This document shows, piece by piece, positions 7,816-17,220 of a stretch of 64,000 nucleotides of DNA (position 1 is its first letter; each line of letters begins with the position of its first letter). Under the pieces are notes generated by a model that was not told the DNA's origin, did no database searches, and was given only the letters and a program-made list of their open reading frames with translations. The DNA comes from DASVUC01 sp038237225 (GTDB lineage Bacteria > Planctomycetota > Phycisphaerae > Tepidisphaerales > Tepidisphaeraceae): contig JBBRYX010000010.1 of NCBI GenBank assembly GCA_038237225.1, positions 62,001 to 126,000 on the forward strand, written 5' to 3'. The position numbers and the translations under genes are program-made.

Positions 7816-8787
7816 TCATTTAGCGCCCGGAACCTGGCGGAAAAGTTCGCTGACCGACGCATTGTGGTGGATGCGGTGGATCGCTTCGCCTAAAAGTTCG
7901 GCGACGCTGAGCACCTCGACCCGATCCTTGATGCCGTCGAGGCGGTTTCCGATCGGGATCGTGTCGGTGACGGCGAGCTTGGTGAACGCACAGCACTTCA
8001 GGCGCTCGATCGCGGGCGGCGCGAAGACCGCGTGGGTCGCGGACATGTAGATCTCTTTGACTCCGTGCTCGCGAAGGACCTTGCATGCCTGGGTAACGGT
8101 GCCGGCGGTGGTGATCATGTCATCCACCATCAGGACATTTCTGCCTTCGACGTCGCCGATGATATGCGCGGCTTCGGTCTCGGTGCCGCTCTTGCGGCGT
8201 TTATCGATGAAGCAGATTTCGCCGCCGAGCATGTTGGCGTAGACCTGAGCCCGTTTCACGTTGCCGACATCGGGGCTTACGAAAACACAGTTGTGCAGGT
8301 TGAGGCGGTTAAACCATTTCGTCAGCACCGGCGCGGCGGTGAGATGATCGACAGGGATGTCAAAGAATCCCTGGACCTGTGCAGCGTGCATGTCCACGGA
8401 AACAACTCGATCCGCGCCGGCGCGCTCAAGGAGGTTGGCGACCAGCTTCGCCGTGATCGGCGTTCGACCTTCGTCCTTGCGATCCTGACGCGCGTAGCCG
8501 AAGTACGGGATGACGGCAGTGACGCGGGATGCGCTGGCGCGCTTCAGCGTGTCGATCCAGATGAACAGCTCCATCAAGTGGGCGTTGATCGGGTGACTGG
8601 TCGGCTGGATCACGTAGCAATCGCGGCCGCGGACGTCTTCATCGGCACGGACGATCAGTTCGCCATCCGGGAAGAGCTCTGTCCCGCCGCGTCCGAGGGG
8701 GATCTGGAGATAATCGCAGATTCGCTGGGCGAGCTGCGGGTTGGCGCGGCCGGTGAAGACTTTCAGTTTGTCAGCGTCGGCCTGCAT
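7816..8787 (-). CDS. prs: ribose-phosphate pyrophosphokinase
   Basis: Makes PRPP from ribose-5-phosphate and ATP for nucleotide, His and Trp synthesis. Landmarks: KVFTGRANPQLAQRI, the flexible-loop region VIPYFGYARQDRKDEGR, the metal site SVDMHAAQVQGFFDIPVDHL, and the PRPP loop NVLMVDDMITTAGTV. 323 residues, normal. A GTG at 8790 precedes ATG 8787; the GTG abuts the stop of the GlmU-like gene (TGA at 8791-8793), so the two are translationally linked. Confidence 0.97.
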   Translation of the reverse strand: MQADADKLKVFTGRANPQLAQRICDYLQIPLGRGGTELFPDGELIVRADEDVRGRDCYVIQPTSHPINAHLMELFIWIDTLKRASASRVTAVIPYFGYARQDRKDEGRTPITAKLVANLLERAGADRVVSVDMHAAQVQGFFDIPVDHLTAAPVLTKWFNRLNLHNCVFVSPDVGNVKRAQVYANMLGGEICFIDKRRKSGTETEAAHIIGDVEGRNVLMVDDMITTAGTVTQACKVLREHGVKEIYMSATHAVFAPPAIERLKCCAFTKLAVTDTIPIGNRLDGIKDRVEVLSVAELLGEAIHRIHHNASVSELFRQVPGAK

Positions 8788-8790
8788 CAC

Positions 8791-9777
8791 TCACCCCTGA
8801 CTTTGTGTGAGGACCGTGGTTTCCGCGGAAACGTTGCCGTGGACGGAGGTGCCTTCGGGCACGATGCTGTTGCGCGGGATGCTGGCGAAGGGGCCGATGC
8901 CGCATTCATCGCCGATGTGGGAATCGCGGCCGATGAAGGTGAACGGCTCAATGATCGTATCGGGGCCGATTTCCACGCCATCTTCGATATAGGTGTTCTC
9001 GGAGCTGACGATGGTGACGCCCGCATCACGCAGGCGGCGATGAATCCGGTCCTGCATGACCATGTCGGCATCGGCAAGCTGCTGGCGGTTGTTCGGTGCG
9101 ACGACGTCTTCAAACGTCGCGGCCTGGACAGCAACGACTTTTTTGCCCGCTGCACGGAGGATGCCGTAGATATCCGTGAGATAGTACTCGTGCTTCTTGT
9201 TGTCGTTCTTCAGCTTCGACAACGCATGGAGGAGTTCTTCGACCTTCACGCAGTAATAGCTGGGGAACACTTCGCGGATCTCACGCTGTTCGGGCGTGCA
9301 GTCGATCTGCTCGACGATCTCGACGAATTCTCCTTTTGCATCGCGGATGATTCGGCCGTAGCCGGTAGGGTCGTCGAGGATTGCTGTCGCCATGCTGGCG
9401 GCGGCGCGCTCATCCTGATGCACGCGCTGCAACGTGGTCAGCACTTCGCTTCGAACCAGCGGCACATCGCCGGCAAGGATGAACGCGTCTCCGTGAAGCT
9501 TTTTCAATTCCGGTTCACACACCTTGGCGGCATGTCCCGTGCCAAGCTGCTCGGTCTGCTCCACGAAATGGATTCGATGATCGCGCCCAAACGCCGCGAT
9601 GATCTCGTCTTTTCCGTGACCGACGACCACGAGAACACGCTCGACGCCGGCGTCGTAGCAGGCGCGGATGATGTAATGCAACATCGGCTTGCCGCAGATG
9701 TCGTGCAGGCCCTTCGGGCGCTTCGACTTCATGCGTGTCGATCGGCCGGCGGCGAGGATGATTGCGGTCAATGACAT
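8791..9777 (-). CDS. GlmU-like UDP-GlcNAc pyrophosphorylase, short form
   Basis: 328 residues, against about 450 for bifunctional GlmU. The first 225 residues form a complete nucleotidyltransferase domain: LTAIILAAGRSTRMKS with the G-x-G-T/S-R-M-x-S loop, KPMLHYIIRA, VEQTEQLGTGHA, GDVPLV and YYLTDI. After it only about four left-handed beta-helix coils follow (IEDGVEIGPDTIIEPF, IGRDSHIGDECGIGPFASI) and the protein stops before the acetyltransferase active-site region. It should make UDP-GlcNAc from GlcNAc-1-P (or a related NDP-sugar), while acetylation must come from another enzyme. The reading frame is clean, so this is a natural short form. Confidence 0.85.
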   Translation of the reverse strand: MSLTAIILAAGRSTRMKSKRPKGLHDICGKPMLHYIIRACYDAGVERVLVVVGHGKDEIIAAFGRDHRIHFVEQTEQLGTGHAAKVCEPELKKLHGDAFILAGDVPLVRSEVLTTLQRVHQDERAAASMATAILDDPTGYGRIIRDAKGEFVEIVEQIDCTPEQREIREVFPSYYCVKVEELLHALSKLKNDNKKHEYYLTDIYGILRAAGKKVVAVQAATFEDVVAPNNRQQLADADMVMQDRIHRRLRDAGVTIVSSENTYIEDGVEIGPDTIIEPFTFIGRDSHIGDECGIGPFASIPRNSIVPEGTSVHGNVSAETTVLTQSQG

Positions 9778-9786
9778 GGCGTCTGT

Positions 9787-10161
9787 TTACGGTCTACCCA
9801 GGGCGATTTCCTCGAGCACCTGATCACGCAGTTTTACATCGTTGATCTTTTTGGCGATGCCGGTCGCTTCGCCGGCGCGCCAGTGTCTGGCGAGCCATTC
9901 TGAACAGCGGCCGGCGACGTCATCGCGCAGGCGCACATCTTTCATGGCGTCAATGGCCTCGTTGGCCACGACGGCATCGCCATCGCGAATCGCATCGAGC
10001 GCGACACCCCGCAGTGCATCCTCGCGATGCCCGCCTCCGCTGATCGCTTGCGCGGCTTCCGCTCGCGGCATCAGGCTCGGACCGAATAGCTTCTGATCCG
10101 GCGCGCATCCAAGTACGACGACACCGAGAGCCAGAGTGCTCAAAATCTGTGTGATCTTCAT
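9787..10161 (-). CDS. small lipoprotein with HEAT-like helices
   Basis: 124 residues. MKITQILSTLALGVVVLGCAPD is a lipoprotein signal peptide with the lipobox VLGC, so Cys19 should be acylated. The mature part is helical and contains repeats of the type KDVRLRDDVAGR and NDVKLRDQVLEEIA, resembling HEAT-like units. It lies ten bases upstream of the GlmU-like gene on the same strand and may be cotranscribed. I do not recognise a named family. Confidence 0.65.
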   Translation of the reverse strand: MKITQILSTLALGVVVLGCAPDQKLFGPSLMPRAEAAQAISGGGHREDALRGVALDAIRDGDAVVANEAIDAMKDVRLRDDVAGRCSEWLARHWRAGEATGIAKKINDVKLRDQVLEEIALGRP

Positions 10162-10206
10162 GAAGTCACCAGCAACGGACCATCGACGGACAAACGGTGA
10201 AAAATG

Positions 10207-10277
10207 CTACCCGGCAAGGATTCGAACCTTGACTAGATGGACCAAAACCATCTGTGCTGCCGTTACACCACCGGGTA
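10207..10277 (-). tRNA. tRNA-Gln (UUG)
   Basis: Read on the minus strand the 71 bases fold as a cloverleaf. The acceptor stem is TACCCGG/CCGGGTA with discriminator G, the D arm is GTGT..GCAC, the anticodon stem is GATGG/CCATC around TTTTGGT (anticodon TTG), and the T arm CAAGG-TTCGAAT-CCTTG is normal. CCA is not encoded. Confidence 0.95.
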
Positions 10278-10556
10278 ATTGACAATGTCGAGGTAGGTTC
10301 CCGTTATCGCAGGTGGTCGCGACAGCAGGGGAGGTGACCAACTGCGGTGACCCTCGTCTACCTTTTCAACATCCATTTCGGGATGCCAAACCTCTCGACG
10401 AATGCCTCATCCCGTGGGGATAAGAGCCGGACATCATAAAGACGCGCGGGGGCCTGTCAAGCGAGGCATGCCGTGCGCTCTATCGATTTGAGCTGCCTGA
10501 TCTTATAGTAGGCTGACGACCGAAGGATCGGTCGGGCATCAACCAAGGACGGCCCC

Positions 10557-11372
10557 ATGCACCGAGCCATTCTCCTCCTGGCGGCGGCACTGGTTTCGAC
10601 GCTGCCCCTAACGGGCTCCGCGGCGCCTCCCAAAACGATTGAAGCTCCGCGACCGGTAGCGGCTTCCACCCAGCCGCGCGCCGGCTCGGCGTCTGATCTC
10701 GGGGATCGACTGCACCAGAGGGCTTTGCAAAATCCACAAAGTGTTGAGCCGCAGCTTCAGAATCAGCTCTATCGCTTTCTCAGCGAGGAGCCGGCGTCGA
10801 GCGATGATGAACTCTTGAAACTGTCGCCGGAGGATCGGGAGATTGTCACCGCCGTGACGTCTGGCCTGATCAAGTTCCGCGCGGTGACGCGGGGGACGCC
10901 GGATGCGACGGTAGCGGAGAAGATTCAGCCCATGCTCGAGATGGGGGATGCGCTTCGAGACCGCGCGAATCTCACCGTAAACAATCTCACTCTTTGCGAA
11001 TCGGTGGAACGCTTCGGAGTTTATCAGCCGATGGCGTCAACTGCGTTGACCGCGGGGAAAGACACGCCGGTGATCGTGTATTTCGAAGTCGACAATTTTC
11101 ATCCGCGCCAGGCGCAGTCAGGCGTCTGGGAGACGAAGTTGAAGTATGAACTGGTTCTGTACAAGGAGTCGAATGCGAGCGCCGCGGTGTTCAGCAAGCC
11201 GGCGACGCCGGTGGTCGATAAATCCCGAACGCGGCGACGAGATTTTTTCCTGGCGGACAACATCACTTTGCCCAGGAAGCTGGCCGCGGGACGATATGTT
11301 CTGAAGGTGACGTTGACCGATGAGCAAGCGAACCGCGTGGGAGAAACGACGCTGCCAGTACACATGAAGTAG
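10557..11372 (+). CDS. exported protein of unknown function
   Basis: 271 residues with a clear Sec signal peptide (MHRAILLLAAALVSTLPLTGSAA, cleavage after SAA) and a good AAGGA seven bases before ATG 10557. The mature N-part is Pro/Ala-rich; residues 90-150 are helical and the last 120 residues form a beta domain with PVIVYFEVDNF, KLKYELVLYKES and AGRYVLKVTLTDEQANRVGE, which reads like an immunoglobulin-like or transthyretin-like fold. I recall similar proteins only in planctomycetes. A TATAGT at 10504-10509 could be a -10 element but has no well-placed -35. Convergent with the giant PEP-CTERM gene. Confidence 0.75.
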   Translation: MHRAILLLAAALVSTLPLTGSAAPPKTIEAPRPVAASTQPRAGSASDLGDRLHQRALQNPQSVEPQLQNQLYRFLSEEPASSDDELLKLSPEDREIVTAVTSGLIKFRAVTRGTPDATVAEKIQPMLEMGDALRDRANLTVNNLTLCESVERFGVYQPMASTALTAGKDTPVIVYFEVDNFHPRQAQSGVWETKLKYELVLYKESNASAAVFSKPATPVVDKSRTRRRDFFLADNITLPRKLAAGRYVLKVTLTDEQANRVGETTLPVHMK

Positions 11373-11421
11373 TGACGCGCTTGCGCGACTGAATCTATAG
11401 TGGTGCGTGGAGCGAACAGAG

Positions 11422-14400
11422 TTACGGGTGCCGCCGCCGGCGTCGTCCCAGCGCGGCCATGCCTGCGATCGAGAGAATCAGCGCTGAACTGGGTTCGGGG
11501 ACGACGTAGTTGAGGGTCACGCTGTTCCCGCTCTGTGCCACGGCGAACGTCCCGAAGGGGCTGATCTGATTTTGGAACTGGCTGTAGTCGACCTGGAACT
11601 TGCCCGAATCGAACCCGATAATGTTGCCCGCATCGGCGACAACCCAGGTATGCGGCACATCGGGATCGAAGTTCGCGGCCTGGCCATCCGAAATAACCTT
11701 GACGACAAACTTCGCCAGCGCCGTCGCGTTAACGGTCAGGCTGCCGGTGGGGAGGTTCAGCAGGTCATAGCCGCTGCCCCCAGCGCCGCCGGCGTCGGCG
11801 ATGTTCCAAATGTACGTGCCGCCCGATTCCCATTTCTGGGAGCCGGTGGTGAGCGTGGCGATGGTGGTGTCGCTGGCTGGGGAGATCTGTCCGCCGTTTT
11901 TCACGTTGACGGTGCGTTCGACGGTGCCTGAGCCGGCAAGCTTGCCGCCGTTGTTCACATCGACATCATCACCGGCGCCGGCGATGCTGCCATTGACGAT
12001 TAGGGCGCCGCCGTCAATCGTGGTGGCGGCGTTATAGTTATTGATCGCGGAAAGCGTGAGCGACGCGCCGGGGGCGTTCAGCACAAGACCGCCCGAAGCG
12101 ATATCGCCGCTCCAGTTGCTGCTGGCGGAGCTGGTGTAGGTGATGCTGCCATTGATTTTGGAGAGCGCCGATCCCGCGGAGATCGAGCCGCTGCCGTTGA
12201 CATTCACGCCGCTGTCGGCGGTCAGGTTGCCGGCGGGTCCGACATGCAGCGTATTACTGGAGACGGTGACGACACCACCCACAGTGCCGCCCCCGTTCCA
12301 GCTTCCGCCGGCCACATTAAGCGCGCCGGCGATCTGACCGGTTCCGAGGTTGATGGTTCCACTGTTCAAACTTGCGTTGCCGTTGATCGTGCCGTTGCCG
12401 GCGAGGGTGCCGCCGGATTGCACATCGACGTCGTTCGCGATCGTGCCGGCGACATCGAGAACGCCACCGGTGACCAGCGTGGCGCCGGTCGAGTTGTTGG
12501 TGCCGCTCAGGCGGAAGGTGCCGCCGGTGCTCTTGATCAGGCTTCCGGCGCCCTGGATCGTTCCGCTGAATGTGCTGCTCCCGGTGACGTTCAGGGACAT
12601 GTTGTTGAGATTCAGCGCGCGAGCGCCGGAGCCACTGTCGCTGAGGGTAGCAAGGGTCTGACTGAGCTTCGTGACATTCGCGGTGCCGTCCACAATGAGG
12701 TTGGTGTTGCTGTTGAGAGACCCGGCGGCATTTAGGGTTGCCCCGTCAGACACGGCGACGTTGGTGCTGTTGGCCAGCGAGCCGGTTGAAGCGACGGTGA
12801 GCGTACCGGCTTGAATCGTTGTTGAGCCGCCGTAGGTGTTGGCAGCGCTGAGAACGAGCGTAGAGCCGGGGGCATTAAGCAGCACCGCAGAAGCGCCACC
12901 CGCGATGTCGCCGCCCCAGTTGCTGTTGCTGGAGGTTGTATAGGTGAAGTTGCTGGTGATCTTCGACGTGCTGGCGCCCGCCTGGATCGAACCGGTTCCG
13001 GAGATGTTTGTTGCATTGCTGGCGGTGAGGTTACCCGCTGCGCCGACTTGAAGCGTGTTAACGGTGACGTTCGCCGTGTTGACGGTGCCGACACCGTTCC
13101 AGTTGCCACCGGTGGCAACAAGGTTACCGGTGATACTCCCGCCGGCGCTGAGGTTGATGACGCCGTTGCCGGCGAGGTTGACGGAGCGGTTGATCGTGCC
13201 AGTCCCGGCCAGCGTGCCGCCCGTCTGCACATCGACGGCTGAGCCGCTCGCGAGAGAGCCATTGACCCTCAACATGCCCGCCTGAACCGTAACGGTTCCA
13301 CCGGCGGAGTTGGCGCCGGAGAGCGTGAGCGTTGTCGTGGGGGCGTTGAGCAGAAGCGCTGATCCCCCGCCCGAGAAATCGCCCGCCCAGGTGCTGCTGG
13401 TGGTGCTGGTGTAGGTGACATTGCCGGTGACTTTGGATGTCCCCGCCGCGGACGCGAGCGCGCCGGTGCCGGAGACGGCGATGCCGCCGGTGGTGGTGAC
13501 GTTTCCTGATGAACCGATCGAAAGCGCGTTGGCGGTGACGTTGACGTTGCCACCGACGGTGCCCGCGCCGTTCCAGGCTCCGCCCGTGGCGTTGAGATTG
13601 CCCGTGATGTTGCCCGGATTGGTGAAATTGATCGCGCCGGTTGTCATGGTGACGTTGGTGCCGATGGTTCCGCTACCGGCGAGAGTTCCCCCACCGATGG
13701 AGAACGTGCCGCCGGGGGTGAGGGTGGTTCCTGAGCCGAGCGTGAAGGTCCCGGGATTGACGGCGACGTTTCCGCCGACGCCGCCGCTGCCCAGCCAGCT
13801 TCCGCCGGTGGTCGTGAGATTTCCGCTGATGTTGCCGGGACTGGTGAGATTGATCGCGCCACTTGAAATGGAAACGTTTCCACTCAGCGTTCCGCTGCCC
13901 GCAAGCGTTCCACCGGCGACGTTCATCCCCCCGGTGTCGGTGAGGACCGAACTGGGTCCGAGGGTGAAGGTGCTGCTGCCGAGCGTGATAAGTCCCCCGA
14001 CGCTTCCGGTGCCGAGCCAACTTCCGGAACTGACTCCAAGCGTGCCGGAGATACTGCCGTTCGATAGGCTAATGGCGCCCGAGCCGGTCATGGTGATGTT
14101 CTTGTTGATCTGACCGGAGCCGGACAGCGATCCTGTTGAGGTGATGGTGGTGGATCCGGTTCCCGCGAGAATTCCCTCGACATCGAGCGCGCCGACGATG
14201 CTGTCGCCGGTGGTGCTGACGGTGGTTCCGTTGGGGATTGCGTTCCCGGCGCCGTTGACGATGAGGGTGGCAAGCGTCAGCGTTCCGCTGCTGCTGAGGG
14301 TGTTGCTTCCGGCGAGGGTGGTGGTTTTGTTGATTCGGCCGGTGCCGCTGATGCTCGCGCCGTTGCTGACCGACACCGCGCCGGTGCCGCCCATCGTGCC

Positions 14401-16926
14401 GGCAATGTTGAACGTGCCGCTGCTGAGGGTGGTCAGACCCGTCACATTACCCAGGCCGTTCCAGTTACCACCGGTGATGCCGACGGTGCTTCCGAGCGTG
14501 CCGGTGGAAGCGAGGTTGACGATGCTGCCCGGCACGAGCGTCACCGGTTTGTTGACGACGCCTGATCCGCTCAGCGTGCCGGTGCCCCCGATGGCCGCGG
14601 TTCCGGTTCCGCCGAGGTTCCCGTTGACGGCCAGGCTGCTGGCGATCGTGTCGCCGGTCGTGCTGAGGGTTCCGGTCGAGATCGTGCTTCCGGTCGTGTT
14701 CCAATTCATCGGCGTCGCAACCGTCAGCGTGCCCGTGCTGCTGAAGGTGTTGTTGCCGCTGAGGGTGACCGTCTTGTTGACCGTGCCCGTGCCGGCGAGG
14801 TTGGTTCCGGCGTTGAGGGTGATTCCTCCCGCGCCGCCGAGGGTTCCGTTGACGTTGAAGGTTCCGGCGGTGACGGTCGTTTGATTGACCACGCTGCCCG
14901 CGCCCGCCCAGGTTCCGCCGCCGGCGTTGAGGGTGCCGAGGATCGTTCCGGGGTTGGTGAAGTTGATCGCGCCGGAAGAGAGTGTCGCGTTTCCGTTGAC
15001 GGCGCCGGTGCCGGCGAGGGTTCCGCCGGCCAGGGTCAATCCCGCGGAATCGGTAAGCGTGCTGCCGGACCCGAGCGTGAAGATCCCGATCCCGGCGGTG
15101 ACCAGACCGCCGACGGAGCCTTGGCCATTCCAGTTTCCACCGGTGACGCCGAGGGTTCCGCCGATGCTTCCAGTCGGACCGAAGCTGATGCTTGCCGCGC
15201 CGGTGATTGTGGCGTTACCAAAGATCGAACCGGCGCCGCTTAAGCCTCCGCCGGTGGCGACGTTGACCGTGCTTCCCGCGGCGATGGTGCCGTCCACCTT
15301 GAGTGTGCCGGCGGTAACGGTCGTCGCGCCCGAGTAAGTGTTGGTGCCGGACAGTGTGAGGATCGTGCCGGAGCGATTGAGGGTGAGCGTCTTGCCGCTC
15401 CCGGCGATTTCGCCGGCCCAAATGCCATTCGCTACGCTGGTATAACTGACATCTCCGGTGATTCGCGATGTGGAATTGCCGGCGACAATCGTCCCGCCCG
15501 TCACATTCAGGTCTCCGTTCGCGGTGAGGTTCGCCCCGCTGGCGATCGTGAAGGTTCCGCTGCTGGAGGTGATGAGCCCCGTGACGGCTCCGTTCCCGTT
15601 CCAGTTGCCTCCGGTGACGCCGAGAGTTCCGGTGATAAGACCGGTTCCGCCAAGATTGATGATGCCGTTCCCCGTGAGCGTTCCGCTCTTAGCCAGCGTC
15701 CCGCCCCCGGAGAGGTTACCGGCGGTGCCGACGGCGGCGACGCCGGTGCCGCCAAGGGTTCCGCTGACGGTGAGCGCTCCGGTGATGGTATCGCCAGTGG
15801 TGGTGATGATCCCGGTGGAGATGTTGTTAGCCGTGCCGGTGACGAGCAGCGTGCCGCCGATGCCGAGAGTACCCGCACTGGAAAGGGTATTGCTTCCGCC
15901 GAGCGAAACGTTCTGCGCGATCGTGCCGATGCCCGCAAGGGCGGCGGTGCTGGCGAGCGTGGTGTTGCCGGTTCCGGCAAGCGTGCCGTTCACCGTGAAG
16001 AGGTTGCCGGCAGTGACGGTGGTGATTCCGTTGACACCACCAAGATTGCCCCAGGTCCCGCCATTGGCGGTGAGCGTTCCGGCGATCGATCCACCCGAGC
16101 CGAAGTTAATCAGTCCCGTATTGGCGAGGGTGGCGCTTCCGTTGGTGTTGCCGGTTCCGTTCAGGACGGCCCCGGCGCCAATGTTGAGAAGGCCGGTGGC
16201 GGAAAGCGAGCCGTTGAGGGTAAGAGTGCCGCCGTCGAGATTGGTGCCCCCCGAATAGGTATTGGTTCCGCCGAGGATCATCGTCCCAGCGCCGGTCTTG
16301 GTGAGGGTTCGTGCGCCGCCGCTCTCCGTGATGCCGACGTCGAGGAAGTTGAGGACGCCTAGGGCGTTGGAGACATCCATCGTCCCGCTGGCGCCGAGGC
16401 GGATTAACAGGTTTTTGTTGTTGGCGTTGTTGAGTCGGATGACGAACGTTCCGGTGGAACTGTGTCCGATCAGGATGCCGGCGCTACCCGTGAGGGTGAA
16501 CGTGCTACCGTTGCTGGTCGAACTGCCTGAGTTACCGAGAGTGACGGAATTGGTTGCGCTATAGGAAATTCCTTGGAAGGTGAGGTTGAGGGAGGTGGTG
16601 TTGAGCGTAGTGAGCGTGTTGCTGCCGATGACGGCGAAGTCGGTTGCGTTGGTTCCCGCGACGACGCCGCCGGTCCAGTTGGAGCCGGTGCCCCACGTGT
16701 TGGTGCCGCCCACCCACGTGATGTTCGCCGCGCGAGCCGAACTCGCGCCGACGACGGCCATGGCCGCTGCCGTCAGCAATCGCCCGTGCCATTGCCGCTT
16801 GGCATTTGGCGTCTTTACCGAGATCCCAGTGCCTGATGATAAGATCAATTTTCTTCCCACTCCAACAACCTTTTTGGCGCAAAACCCAAAAGTTCGATCC
16901 AGTGCCCTGTCCGACGATCCAAGCAT
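11422..16926 (-). CDS. giant beta-strand-repeat PEP-CTERM surface protein
   Basis: 1834 residues. An N-terminal signal (LLTAAAMAVVGASSARA) leads to NITWVGGTNTWGTGSNWTGG, the usual opening of autotransporter-associated beta-strand repeat proteins. The body is Gly/Thr/Asn/Ser-rich repeats such as GTNTYSGGTNLDGGTLTLNG and SGTLGVTGGNWNGNGAVTGL, expected to fold as a long beta-helix. No outer-membrane barrel follows. A jelly-roll-like tail (about 1730-1800) ends in VPEPSSALILSIAGMAALGRRRRR, a PEP-CTERM tag with hydrophobic helix and Arg cluster, which exosortase would process. So it is likely attached to or secreted across the envelope by a PEP-CTERM route. The exact start is uncertain: there are 30-45 residues before the signal core. 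Confidence 0.85.
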   Translation of the reverse strand: MLGSSDRALDRTFGFCAKKVVGVGRKLILSSGTGISVKTPNAKRQWHGRLLTAAAMAVVGASSARAANITWVGGTNTWGTGSNWTGGVVAGTNATDFAVIGSNTLTTLNTTSLNLTFQGISYSATNSVTLGNSGSSTSNGSTFTLTGSAGILIGHSSTGTFVIRLNNANNKNLLIRLGASGTMDVSNALGVLNFLDVGITESGGARTLTKTGAGTMILGGTNTYSGGTNLDGGTLTLNGSLSATGLLNIGAGAVLNGTGNTNGSATLANTGLINFGSGGSIAGTLTANGGTWGNLGGVNGITTVTAGNLFTVNGTLAGTGNTTLASTAALAGIGTIAQNVSLGGSNTLSSAGTLGIGGTLLVTGTANNISTGIITTTGDTITGALTVSGTLGGTGVAAVGTAGNLSGGGTLAKSGTLTGNGIINLGGTGLITGTLGVTGGNWNGNGAVTGLITSSSGTFTIASGANLTANGDLNVTGGTIVAGNSTSRITGDVSYTSVANGIWAGEIAGSGKTLTLNRSGTILTLSGTNTYSGATTVTAGTLKVDGTIAAGSTVNVATGGGLSGAGSIFGNATITGAASISFGPTGSIGGTLGVTGGNWNGQGSVGGLVTAGIGIFTLGSGSTLTDSAGLTLAGGTLAGTGAVNGNATLSSGAINFTNPGTILGTLNAGGGTWAGAGSVVNQTTVTAGTFNVNGTLGGAGGITLNAGTNLAGTGTVNKTVTLSGNNTFSSTGTLTVATPMNWNTTGSTISTGTLSTTGDTIASSLAVNGNLGGTGTAAIGGTGTLSGSGVVNKPVTLVPGSIVNLASTGTLGSTVGITGGNWNGLGNVTGLTTLSSGTFNIAGTMGGTGAVSVSNGASISGTGRINKTTTLAGSNTLSSSGTLTLATLIVNGAGNAIPNGTTVSTTGDSIVGALDVEGILAGTGSTTITSTGSLSGSGQINKNITMTGSGAISLSNGSISGTLGVSSGSWLGTGSVGGLITLGSSTFTLGPSSVLTDTGGMNVAGGTLAGSGTLSGNVSISSGAINLTSPGNISGNLTTTGGSWLGSGGVGGNVAVNPGTFTLGSGTTLTPGGTFSIGGGTLAGSGTIGTNVTMTTGAINFTNPGNITGNLNATGGAWNGAGTVGGNVNVTANALSIGSSGNVTTTGGIAVSGTGALASAAGTSKVTGNVTYTSTTSSTWAGDFSGGGSALLLNAPTTTLTLSGANSAGGTVTVQAGMLRVNGSLASGSAVDVQTGGTLAGTGTINRSVNLAGNGVINLSAGGSITGNLVATGGNWNGVGTVNTANVTVNTLQVGAAGNLTASNATNISGTGSIQAGASTSKITSNFTYTTSSNSNWGGDIAGGASAVLLNAPGSTLVLSAANTYGGSTTIQAGTLTVASTGSLANSTNVAVSDGATLNAAGSLNSNTNLIVDGTANVTKLSQTLATLSDSGSGARALNLNNMSLNVTGSSTFSGTIQGAGSLIKSTGGTFRLSGTNNSTGATLVTGGVLDVAGTIANDVDVQSGGTLAGNGTINGNASLNSGTINLGTGQIAGALNVAGGSWNGGGTVGGVVTVSSNTLHVGPAGNLTADSGVNVNGSGSISAGSALSKINGSITYTSSASSNWSGDIASGGLVLNAPGASLTLSAINNYNAATTIDGGALIVNGSIAGAGDDVDVNNGGKLAGSGTVERTVNVKNGGQISPASDTTIATLTTGSQKWESGGTYIWNIADAGGAGGSGYDLLNLPTGSLTVNATALAKFVVKVISDGQAANFDPDVPHTWVVADAGNIIGFDSGKFQVDYSQFQNQISPFGTFAVAQSGNSVTLNYVVPEPSSALILSIAGMAALGRRRRRHP

Positions 16927-17220
16927 CCGATGACAATTCTCATCTTGATCTCATATTCTCGGCTCGTCAAATGTAATTTGCTTTAGCTGCTGGAGATACG
17001 GTTGGTAAGGTGGGAAATCTGTGCGGGTTTAACCGGTGGTGAGGGATCAACCCTAAAGACTCATAAGCGGCTGATCTGCCTAGCTTTATGAGACCCTGAA
17101 TATGCGGAGTGGGAAACTAGCGTTCCCAAGGGACCGCTGGAATCCGGTTCGCCTTGGGAACTCGCTTATTCGTTATAGTCGTTACAGATGGACTAGACGG
17201 ACCCGGAGTTGAGGTCAGCA

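Noticed and set aside
8032..9774. 580-residue open frame opposite prs and the GlmU-like gene
   Set aside because: Crosses two real genes; no family features.
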